Positions 1 to 5,870 of a stretch of DNA of 7,868 nucleotides are shown piece after piece. Location of the stretch: assembly GCA_037141255.1 (NCBI GenBank), contig JBAXCX010000126.1, positions 1 to 7,868 on the forward strand. The letters run 5' to 3'. The stretch is from IMCC26207 sp037141255. GTDB lineage: Bacteria > Actinomycetota > Acidimicrobiia > Acidimicrobiales > Microtrichaceae. Each line of letters starts with the position of its first letter. Position 1 is the stretch's first letter. The notes beneath the pieces were generated by a model. That model was not told the DNA's origin. It was given only the letters and a program-made list of their open reading frames with translations, and did no database searches. Both the position numbers and the translations under genes were made by a program.

Positions 1-938
1 CGAGCTTTGTTCTGTTTGCTCGGCCGCCACGTCCAGAGGAGTTTCGGCAACGACTTGCAGGGATCCGGGCGCATAATCGCTGGATGGCTGATTGGTGCGC
101 CAGGTTCCCTGAGCGCCGTGCAGGGATTGGCCAGATCTTCCTGAATGATGTTGATGAAGCCATCAAGGACGTTCAGTGGATACATGCAAACGGCTTGCGC
201 GGTGGCATTCTGATTTCTTCGGTGCCACCGGATGTTGATTGGCTAGCTCCGCTGTATGACCCGATTTATGACCCGCTTTGGGCAGTGTGTGAAGACCTCG
301 GCGTACCGGTCAACAGCCACGGCGGTACTGGCTTGCCTGACTACGGTCGCTATCCAGCCTCGGCTCTGCTGTTTATCAACGAGGTCACGTTCTATTCGCA
401 GCGGCCATTTGTGCAGTTGCTTACCTCGGGCGTGTTTGAGCGGTTCCCGAAGTTGAAGTTTGTGATGACCGAGATGGGCTGTGCCTGGCTTCCCCCAATG
501 CTCGAGCAATTGGATCGAATTTTGGGCCAGATCAGAGATACGGGACGAGTTGGTGAGCTTCGCTTCGCCGAGGAGCATGTTCTGCCGCGGTCTGCCACGG
601 AGTATTTCAAGCAGAACTGCTGGGTAGGAGCAAGCCAGCCTGCTGCAGATGATGTGGCTGCGCGTCACGTTATTGGACTGGACAAATTCATGTGGGGAAG
701 CGATTACCCGCACAATGAGGGCACATGGCCCCACACTCGAGAAGCGCTGCGGCAGCGCTTGCATGATGCGCCCGAGTCAGAGATGCGCAGAATTCTGGGT
801 GGTAACGCAGCCGAACTCTATGGCTTTGATCTTGAAGCACTTGCACCACTCGGAAAGCGCTTTGGGCCAACAGTGACCGATCTAGCGCAACCACTGAATG
901 AGTTGCCCGATCAGCCCTCGGAAGCACTTCTTCGCTAA
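1..938 (+). CDS. Amidohydrolase family 2 protein, 5'-truncated by window edge
   Basis: A metal-dependent hydrolase of the amidohydrolase-2 (ACMSD/decarboxylase-like) TIM-barrel family; its substrate cannot be told from sequence. The first ATG is at 84, but the same frame is open from base 3 and encodes 27 further residues ending 'RAHNRW', which run smoothly into family-like sequence. The gene therefore begins outside the window. About 311 residues are visible; relatives are usually near 380-400, so the missing part should carry the N-terminal HxH metal motif. Visible marks (numbered from ATG 84) are a central 'VNSHGG' with His79, 'FERFPKLKFVMTEMG' near 119-132, and the C-terminal 'GSDYPH' with Asp207, the usual catalytic aspartate. 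Glu130 stands where many family members have a metal-binding His, as in a subgroup common in actinobacteria (from memory). The protein ends with 'GGNAAELYGF', typical of the family. It is cytoplasmic, with no signal or membrane segment. The next gene starts 117 bases downstream, so an operon is uncertain. Confidence 0.88.
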   Translation, partial: SFVLFARPPRPEEFRQRLAGIRAHNRWMADWCARFPERRAGIGQIFLNDVDEAIKDVQWIHANGLRGGILISSVPPDVDWLAPLYDPIYDPLWAVCEDLGVPVNSHGGTGLPDYGRYPASALLFINEVTFYSQRPFVQLLTSGVFERFPKLKFVMTEMGCAWLPPMLEQLDRILGQIRDTGRVGELRFAEEHVLPRSATEYFKQNCWVGASQPAADDVAARHVIGLDKFMWGSDYPHNEGTWPHTREALRQRLHDAPESEMRRILGGNAAELYGFDLEALAPLGKRFGPTVTDLAQPLNELPDQPSEALLR

Positions 939-1055
939 AGATTTGGCCCGAAATCCGCTCTTCTCAGGCCTCTGGAATGACTTAGCTATGAGTGCTGACT
1001 AGAGTCACATCACATACCTACATCTAGTGACCTCAGATCCGGAAGAAGGAATATC
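939..1055 (+). other. Intergenic region upstream of the lipoprotein gene
   Basis: A 117-base gap that should hold the promoter of the lipoprotein/GGDEF-EAL pair. I could not pick out a convincing -35/-10 pair. It contains a short perfect inverted repeat, TGACT-AG-AGTCA (996-1007), which could be an operator half-site pair but is short enough to arise by chance. No hairpin followed by a T-run is visible after the amidohydrolase stop. Confidence 0.3.
1044..1050 (+). promoter_or_regulatory. Ribosome binding site of the lipoprotein gene
   Basis: AGAAGGA sits five bases before the ATG at 1056. It supports that codon as the start of the signal-peptide-bearing protein. Confidence 0.75.
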
Positions 1056-1640
1056 ATGAAGGCAACATCAGCAAGCTGGTCACTACGGGTAGCGCTGGCG
1101 TCATCCTGCGTGGTAGGAGCGGCACTCGTAGCAGGTGCATGCAGCTCCTCCGGCAACGAGGATTCCGCCTCATCCACGACTACCAAGGTCACCGAGACCA
1201 CAAAGAATCCGTACGGCGCAGCCATCGCGGTCGACCCGCCAGCTCCAGGAGAGTCCGTGCTTGCCGTGACTGGCCCGGCGGGAGATAAGACGTACTCCTT
1301 AGATCAGCTCGCAGCATTCGGCCCAAAACAGGTGACGATTCAGGAGCCGTTTGTGAAGAAGACACAGACGTTCACTGCGATTCCCCTTGAAGCGCTACTC
1401 ACGCCTTCTGGATTGACGGGTGCTCAGAAGATCAACACCGTGGCGCTCAATGACTACGACTACGCAAACACTGCCGAGAGCTTTGTCAATGGCGGAGCCT
1501 TGTTGGCCTATGAGCTTGACGGCAAGCCGATCCCTTACGATCAGGGCGGACCTGTCCGGATTATCTTTCCGACTGGCGCTTCAGGTGCCACCAACCTTGA
1601 TGCTTGGAACTGGAGTTTGCGTTCCATCAGCGCCCAGTAG
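1056..1640 (+). CDS. Putative lipoprotein with sulfite-oxidase/molybdopterin-binding-like domain
   Basis: A 194-residue exported protein. Residues 1-28 form a signal peptide with a hydrophobic core around 11-27, and 'LVAGAC' with Cys29 is a plausible though slightly unusual lipobox (Ala at -3). A Ser/Thr-rich linker (about 30-50) follows, so it is probably tethered to the outer face of the cytoplasmic membrane. Residues about 65-194 resemble the small single-domain form of the oxidoreductase molybdopterin-binding fold (PF00174-like): 'TYSLDQLAAF', 'FTAIPLEALL', 'ALNDYDYA', 'LLAYELDGKPI', 'GGPVRIIFP' and the C-terminal 'WNWSLRSI'. No cysteine remains after Cys29, so the molybdenum-ligating cysteine of true sulfite oxidases is missing. 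A classical Mo enzyme is unlikely, and a ligand-binding or sensory role is more plausible (inference). Its stop is five bases before the ATG of the GGDEF-EAL gene, which implies co-translation and a shared pathway. Confidence 0.8.
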   Translation: MKATSASWSLRVALASSCVVGAALVAGACSSSGNEDSASSTTTKVTETTKNPYGAAIAVDPPAPGESVLAVTGPAGDKTYSLDQLAAFGPKQVTIQEPFVKKTQTFTAIPLEALLTPSGLTGAQKINTVALNDYDYANTAESFVNGGALLAYELDGKPIPYDQGGPVRIIFPTGASGATNLDAWNWSLRSISAQ

Positions 1641-1645
1641 GTTCT

Positions 1646-4075
1646 ATGCCAAACCGCTCTTCACCGCGAAAAATGGAGTTAGGTCGGGTTTTCGGTCCGG
1701 TTCAGGTCGTCCTTGCTGGGTTCCTGCTTGCAGGGATCGCAGGGGTTTTGTTTCTTGCGCTGCAAGACAATCAGGACTCTAAAGAAGTCAGAGCCAGAAT
1801 CAACTCCTCTGATTCTTCGATTCAAGTTGCTGGTGCTACTGCGCGAGACACGCTGACCATGAATCAGCAAGCGAGAGCATGGCTGAGCGGAAAAATAGCT
1901 CGTCGTGAAGTGCAAATTGCGCGAGCTCTGCTGGCTCAACGCCTCAACACAAGTGATCGGGACGGCAACCTCGCCGGCGTGTTATTTGAGTCTCAGTTAT
2001 CAAAGCCGTTAACGCACTTTGATACGGTTCTGTCCCAAGCTCCGAGCGGACCACTCGTTCCAGCCGATCAGGTGATTTGGACGAAGAAAATGTACGCGCC
2101 GATGTTCGAAGTAGAGGATGGCGCCAAGGGTGTTCTCAAGTCCCGAGAGAGCACCTCGCAAGGGGACGAGGTGGCGGCCTCGCAGACAAATGCAGCGCTT
2201 GCGACAAAGCAATTGCTGATAGGAGTCGCTTTGCTCTCCATCCTGGGACTGCTCCTCTTCTCTCTTTGGAGAGCCATTCGCTCGAACTATCGCCAGGCCA
2301 CCAAGCTTCTTGCTGATGAGCAGGCCGAACTTGACGATTCGTTGATTGAACTTCGCAGGATAAAGGAGTTCGAAAAAGATGAGAGTCGGTTACTGAAATC
2401 AATTATTTCTGGTGCGCAACTCGGCGAGGTCCTTGTCGAGATCTCGAAAGTCGCTTCCCTTCATTCCGCCGGCCGCAGGTATCGCGTGGCAATCGATGGA
2501 ATTGAGAGCCAATCCTCAGAGGGTGGTGGCACCGAACGAGTCGAGTTGTCTTGGCCCTTCGAGATTGAGCGGTGGCATCGGAGCGGAATTGTGGAGTGTT
2601 TCCAACAACCGGTAGGCCAAGCCGGAGGCGCAGGCTCAAGCCTCAGCCTGAGTGAAGATGCCTTGCAGAACATTGGGCGTCGTAGCGCTGAATTGGCAAG
2701 GATTGCAGTGAGCGATAGTTGGGCTCGGCGGCAACTCGCGCATGAGGCTACGCACGATCCGCTGACTGGCCTCTTCAATCGCTCGCACCTAGAACAGCAG
2801 TTGGGTGAACTTCTGAAATCTCGTGCCAATGGTGGCTTTGAGGTTGCTTTGGTTTTCTGTGACCTTGATCGGTTCAAGTTGGTCAATGATTCGCTCGGTC
2901 ATAAGGCCGGAGATGTGTTGTTAGTCAATCTGGCCTCATGGTTTACCTCGGCGGTGGAGGCCTTTTTGGGTTCACCTGCAGGTCTCTCGGCAGAGGTCAT
3001 TCTCTCTCGGTTTGGTGGAGACGAGTTCGTATTGGCATGTACCTCGGAACATTCTCTCGAGGTTGCACTCGCTCTTGGACTGCGAGTGAGCGAACTCTCC
3101 TCTCGACCGCTTGTGCTCGAGGGGATCGAGACGTTCACCGATATGAGCATTGGCATTGCTGTCTCATCTGATGAGACTTGTACAGCGGAGCAACTCCTGC
3201 GAAATGCAGACGTTGCGATGTACCGATCAAAGGCGATAGGCCTTGGTGGTCCGGTGCTCTACAGCGGAGAGGTCGAGGCTGACCGGGTAGAGCACATTCA
3301 GACGAACACCATGTTGCGGCGAGCTTTTGAGCGTGACGAGTTTCGGCTCTATCTTCAGCCGATCATTGAGTTTTCTACGGGGAATACCTTGGGATTTGAG
3401 GGCCTAGTTCGCTGGCAGCATCCAACCCTTGGTTTGTTAAGTCCAGGTCAGTTCCTCGACAACCTTGAGGAACTCGGCTTGATCAGTCAGTTGGATTCTT
3501 GGATGAGACGTGAAGCCTTCGCAGTGATGGCAAGTTTGAACGCAGGCTTCAGCGATGACCGCCCCTACATCAGTTTGAACGTGACGGAACGTGAACTTCA
3601 AAATGCCACCTTTAAAGGTGAGGTTCTTGAACAGATTCGAACGGCCGGAATTCGTCCTGAGCAGGTAGTGCTCGAGTTGTCCGAGAATGCATTCGTTGAC
3701 TTTCAAGGCCATGAAGAGGGCCTTGAATCATTGCGAGATGCTGGGATTCGTATTGCCCTCGATGACTTTGGTACGGGCTATTCAAGCCTGATGCAGTTGC
3801 AGAAGCTGCCCATTGACATCGTGAAGCTCGACCGAGCTTTTGTTGCTGCGCTTACTTCTGGCGGGCAGCGTGCGCTCGGAGTATTACAAGGCTTGCTCCA
3901 CGTGATGCGCGCGGTCGAGTTGACCATGGTGGTTGAGGGAGTCGAGACGGAGTTTGAGCAGGATGTGCTGGTATCGCTCGGCTGCAAGTACGCGCAGGGG
4001 TACTTGTACGGGCGCCCTGCGCCAGCGATGGATGTGCTGACGCAGCTGATGGATCGACTGCCCCCGCTTCGCTGA
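1646..4075 (+). CDS. Membrane-bound bifunctional GGDEF-EAL protein (c-di-GMP synthesis and breakdown)
   Basis: An 809-residue sensor enzyme expected to make c-di-GMP from GTP and/or hydrolyse it. Order: TM1 (about 17-39), extracytoplasmic helical sensor region (about 41-188), TM2 (about 190-208), coiled-coil linker (about 213-250), a poorly conserved GAF-like stretch (about 250-362, low confidence), GGDEF domain (about 366-530), EAL domain (about 560-803). The cyclase keeps HDPLTGL (370-376), DLDRFK from Asp406, Asn414, Asp423 and GGDEF (457-461). The RxxD inhibitory site expected just before GGDEF is absent. The EAL domain has 'EGL' (585-587) in place of EAL, but retains the usual metal and catalytic positions: Glu585, Asn645, Glu677, Glu680, Asp706, Asp707, Lys727, Glu764 and Gln784. 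Both activities are thus plausible. The ATG at 1646 is preferred: AGTAGG at 1636-1641 overlaps the previous stop and suggests translational coupling. A TTG at 1604 would add 14 residues but overlaps the upstream gene. The preceding lipoprotein is the likely partner of the sensor region. Confidence 0.93.
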   Translation: MPNRSSPRKMELGRVFGPVQVVLAGFLLAGIAGVLFLALQDNQDSKEVRARINSSDSSIQVAGATARDTLTMNQQARAWLSGKIARREVQIARALLAQRLNTSDRDGNLAGVLFESQLSKPLTHFDTVLSQAPSGPLVPADQVIWTKKMYAPMFEVEDGAKGVLKSRESTSQGDEVAASQTNAALATKQLLIGVALLSILGLLLFSLWRAIRSNYRQATKLLADEQAELDDSLIELRRIKEFEKDESRLLKSIISGAQLGEVLVEISKVASLHSAGRRYRVAIDGIESQSSEGGGTERVELSWPFEIERWHRSGIVECFQQPVGQAGGAGSSLSLSEDALQNIGRRSAELARIAVSDSWARRQLAHEATHDPLTGLFNRSHLEQQLGELLKSRANGGFEVALVFCDLDRFKLVNDSLGHKAGDVLLVNLASWFTSAVEAFLGSPAGLSAEVILSRFGGDEFVLACTSEHSLEVALALGLRVSELSSRPLVLEGIETFTDMSIGIAVSSDETCTAEQLLRNADVAMYRSKAIGLGGPVLYSGEVEADRVEHIQTNTMLRRAFERDEFRLYLQPIIEFSTGNTLGFEGLVRWQHPTLGLLSPGQFLDNLEELGLISQLDSWMRREAFAVMASLNAGFSDDRPYISLNVTERELQNATFKGEVLEQIRTAGIRPEQVVLELSENAFVDFQGHEEGLESLRDAGIRIALDDFGTGYSSLMQLQKLPIDIVKLDRAFVAALTSGGQRALGVLQGLLHVMRAVELTMVVEGVETEFEQDVLVSLGCKYAQGYLYGRPAPAMDVLTQLMDRLPPLR

Positions 4076-4142
4076 CCGTGATCCCTGCCACTTTTGTGAG
4101 TTGCTCAGTGAGCTCAGCTGGGGTCAGCAAGCTCCGCTGGGG
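4076..4142. other. Convergent intergenic region
   Basis: Sixty-seven bases between the ends of the plus-strand GGDEF-EAL gene and the minus-strand deacetylase gene. A bidirectional terminator would be expected, but I see only short self-complementary pieces (for example TGAGCTCA at 4109-4116) and no stem with a T-run. The region holds most of the 19-base tandem duplication described separately. Confidence 0.4.
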
Positions 4143-4145
4143 TCA
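4111..4145. repeat. 19-base-period tandem duplication reaching a stop codon
   Basis: AGCTCAGCTGGGGTCA (4111-4126) recurs as AGCTCCGCTGGGGTCA (4130-4145), 15 of 16 bases identical, spaced 19 bases apart. Read on the minus strand each copy begins with TGA, and the TGA of the 4130-4145 copy is the stop codon of the deacetylase gene. It looks like a small local duplication just after the gene end. Confidence 0.8.
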
Positions 4146-5066
4146 TGAGTTGACTCGTGCAAAGGGGGCGCAGGCGGCCAACACAGTGAGCATGTGCAGC
4201 TGAGCTACTTCCTCGAGTGTCAGCCCATGGCCGGTGTAACCCCCGGCCAGAGTGAAGGCCACCGGAATGTCGTGTTGGCGAGCGAACTCAAAAACCATGC
4301 TCTCTCGCTGGCTCATCATGTCTGTGGTGATCCCACTCATCCCGCTGGCATGTTCATGTGGGTCCATCCCGGCGTTGTACAGAATCAGATCAATTCCCTC
4401 TGGCTGATGAATTGATCCGAGTTGCTCGGCAATCGTGTCGAGGTAGGCGGCAGAGTCCTGCAAAATGGTGAGTTGTGCATCCTCGCGAGAGGAGTACGAG
4501 TCGAAGCTCTTGACCGAAATGTCGAGTTGTTCGACTCCGTCAAGGCCCTCAATCAGCTCCGCAGTTCCACCACCGCAGTGCGCATCAAGATCAAGAATGA
4601 GCACTCGCTTGGAACCGGCAGCAAGAGCTGCGCGGGCTGCGACTACCAAACCGTTAATGGTGCAATACCCGGAGCCGTGCTCATACCTTGCGTGGTGCAG
4701 ACCGCTAGAAAGCGAGCCGGCATTACAGGTGGCCACATCGGGGTCAGCCCCACTAGCGAGGGCTTCTAGGGCTGCATCGCGCAGACCACCAGTAGAAGCA
4801 GCGACTGCTGCAAGCAGCCCCTCGTACCAGCCGATGCCATTCGAGATAGCAAGATCGAGTGGTATGCCGGTGAGTAGGGCATCAAGGTATTCCTGGTCGT
4901 GGACTCCTTGCAGTTCAGCCGAAGTCGCCGGGTGGGGTTCGCACAGAGCGAGACTTGAATTGTTGAGTCCCTGAATCAACTTGGCGACTTCGTCGGCCTT
5001 GGTAAAGGTGTCGAAGGAGTCGGGAATATCGTTGAAGCTGGGGGAATAGAAAATGCTGAGTGTCAT
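4143..5066 (-). CDS. Histone-deacetylase-family (class I/II HDAC fold) amidohydrolase
   Basis: A 307-residue cytoplasmic Zn-dependent deacetylase-like enzyme. Bacterial members remove acetyl groups from small amines such as acetylpolyamines, or from proteins; the substrate here is unknown. The active-site plan is intact: His124-His125 in 'GLHHARYEHGSGYC', Zn ligands Asp161 and His163 in 'DLDAHCGGGT', Zn ligand Asp235 in 'NAGMDPHEHASG', and catalytic Tyr277 in 'LAGGYTGHG'. The usual 'DVHHGNGT' reads 'DAHCGGGT': the second His is Cys164 and the Asn is Gly, a variant outside the metal ligands. The ATG at 5066 is chosen because AGGAGA (5079-5074) lies seven bases upstream and the protein then starts 'MTLSIFYSPSF', as the family usually does. 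The longer frame from 5147 adds 27 Arg-rich, family-unlike residues and overlaps the phosphatase gene. It follows the phosphatase by 55 bases on the same strand, a likely operon. Confidence 0.9.
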   Translation of the reverse strand: MTLSIFYSPSFNDIPDSFDTFTKADEVAKLIQGLNNSSLALCEPHPATSAELQGVHDQEYLDALLTGIPLDLAISNGIGWYEGLLAAVAASTGGLRDAALEALASGADPDVATCNAGSLSSGLHHARYEHGSGYCTINGLVVAARAALAAGSKRVLILDLDAHCGGGTAELIEGLDGVEQLDISVKSFDSYSSREDAQLTILQDSAAYLDTIAEQLGSIHQPEGIDLILYNAGMDPHEHASGMSGITTDMMSQRESMVFEFARQHDIPVAFTLAGGYTGHGLTLEEVAQLHMLTVLAACAPFARVNS

Positions 5067-5073
5067 CTGGGTT

Positions 5074-5079
5074 TCTCCT
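5074..5079 (-). promoter_or_regulatory. Ribosome binding site fixing the deacetylase start
   Basis: On the minus strand AGGAGA is followed by seven bases and the ATG at 5066. This decides the start against the upstream ATG at 5147. Confidence 0.8.
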
Positions 5080-5121
5080 GTGTGCGAGTCTGTGCGGTAG
5101 CGATGAGGTTTTCGAGCTGGG

Positions 5122-5778
5122 TTAGCTCTCGTCCTCGCTCGGACCAAGGCGAATTCGGCTGATCACGCCGTAGATGTCAATCTCATTGGCCTCTTGCCAA
5201 CGGGTGACCTTGGCCCGCGCTCTGGCGACTTGGTTTGGTGACTTGCCGCTGCGGCGTGCCAACCAGTCGACTGCGTCCTCTGCATAAATCAATGCAGCGA
5301 TAGGCCGAGCCGACCGGATGGCTTCAAGGGCTGCAATGGACTCCCAGCCAAGGGCGAGGAGTATCGCAAATGCCATCGATGGGCCCCTGTTGATTCCCAT
5401 ATGGCAGTGCACCAACACTCGTCCCTCCGAGCGGGCAAGTGTGTCGAGTGCTCGATCTACTCCCGAGTCAAACCAACTGTCGGGCCGAGGGCCGCCGTCG
5501 TCGTCAATACCAATATGGGTATAGCGAATCTCGGGGGCCAACTCGGCTATCAGGCTTGCATCGGAATACTCGCCACGGCAGTCGATGACCCCGCAGACCT
5601 CTGCGGCGGACCATTCAACGACCTGCGCAGCAGCAACTGTGGCGTCTGGAGAGAGGTCTCCCGAGACAAGTAGCCGGTCACCCACAAAGCACAGCCTGCG
5701 GTGCCAGGCCACAGCATCGCTAGAAGCGGGAATGCTGGCGCGGGGCGCGTCAGAAAGAAGTGATTGTGTTGAACTCAT
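5122..5778 (-). CDS. Dual-specificity-type protein phosphatase
   Basis: A 218-residue cytoplasmic phosphatase of the cysteine-dependent dual-specificity/tyrosine class, expected to dephosphorylate Tyr or Ser/Thr residues, or possibly a small phosphorylated compound. The P-loop signature CX5R is complete: 'HCHMGINRG' with nucleophile Cys125 and Arg131. The general acid is probably one of Asp92-Asp94 in 'IDDDGG', at the usual distance before the P-loop. 'DSWFDSGVDRAL' and 'SMAFAILLALGW' flank the active site as in related bacterial enzymes. There is no signal peptide or membrane segment. The N-terminal 20 residues look disordered; the C-terminal 40 or so are charged and helical and extend past the core domain. 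GAGGAAGG (5792-5785) six bases before the ATG supports the start. The deacetylase follows after 55 bases, so two enzymes that remove modifications are likely made together. The helicase gene lies 92 bases upstream on the same strand. Confidence 0.87.
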   Translation of the reverse strand: MSSTQSLLSDAPRASIPASSDAVAWHRRLCFVGDRLLVSGDLSPDATVAAAQVVEWSAAEVCGVIDCRGEYSDASLIAELAPEIRYTHIGIDDDGGPRPDSWFDSGVDRALDTLARSEGRVLVHCHMGINRGPSMAFAILLALGWESIAALEAIRSARPIAALIYAEDAVDWLARRSGKSPNQVARARAKVTRWQEANEIDIYGVISRIRLGPSEDES

Positions 5779-5870
5779 GGGGTGCCTTCCTCGGGAACCG
5801 TTGAGCGTTGCTCGCTCTCCCCCTATGAGTCAGTAGGGCATGGGATGTGACATTCCGTGCTGGTTACTGC
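5779..5870 (-). other. Intergenic region between helicase and phosphatase genes
   Basis: Ninety-two bases holding the phosphatase ribosome binding site and two small adjacent stems: GAGCG/CGCTC (5803-5807 with 5813-5817) and CCCTA/TAGGG (5821-5825 with 5834-5838). Neither is followed by a T-run in the minus direction, so they are weak terminator candidates at best. A near-palindrome GGGATGTGACATTCC (5842-5856) is also present. No clear promoter was recognised, so whether the phosphatase has its own transcript is open. Confidence 0.3.
5785..5792 (-). promoter_or_regulatory. Ribosome binding site of the phosphatase gene
   Basis: On the minus strand GAGGAAGG is followed by six bases and the ATG at 5778, a strong match that fixes the start. 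Confidence 0.78.

Noticed and set aside
243..764. 173-codon minus-strand open frame inside the amidohydrolase gene
   Set aside because: It lies fully antisense to a well-supported enzyme, has no family motifs and an odd Arg/His/Cys-rich composition, so it is a shadow frame.
1604..1645. TTG start giving 14 more residues to the GGDEF-EAL protein
   Set aside because: It would overlap the lipoprotein gene and has no ribosome binding site; the ATG at 1646 places the first membrane segment at a normal distance and fits coupling to the upstream stop.
2461..2886. 141-codon minus-strand frame within the GGDEF-EAL gene
   Set aside because: It is antisense to conserved GGDEF coding sequence, with Arg/Ser/Cys-rich content and no ribosome binding site noted.
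4465..4974. 169-codon plus-strand frame within the deacetylase gene
   Set aside because: It is antisense to a gene with complete HDAC-fold motifs and shows Ser/Ala/Arg-rich sequence with no recognisable domain.
5067..5147. 27-codon upstream extension of the deacetylase from ATG 5147
   Set aside because: The extension is basic and unlike the family, overlaps the phosphatase gene, and a strong ribosome binding site sits before the ATG at 5066.
5803..5838. Terminator between helicase and phosphatase
   Set aside because: Only two 5-bp stems are present and no T-run follows, so the evidence is too weak to annotate a terminator.
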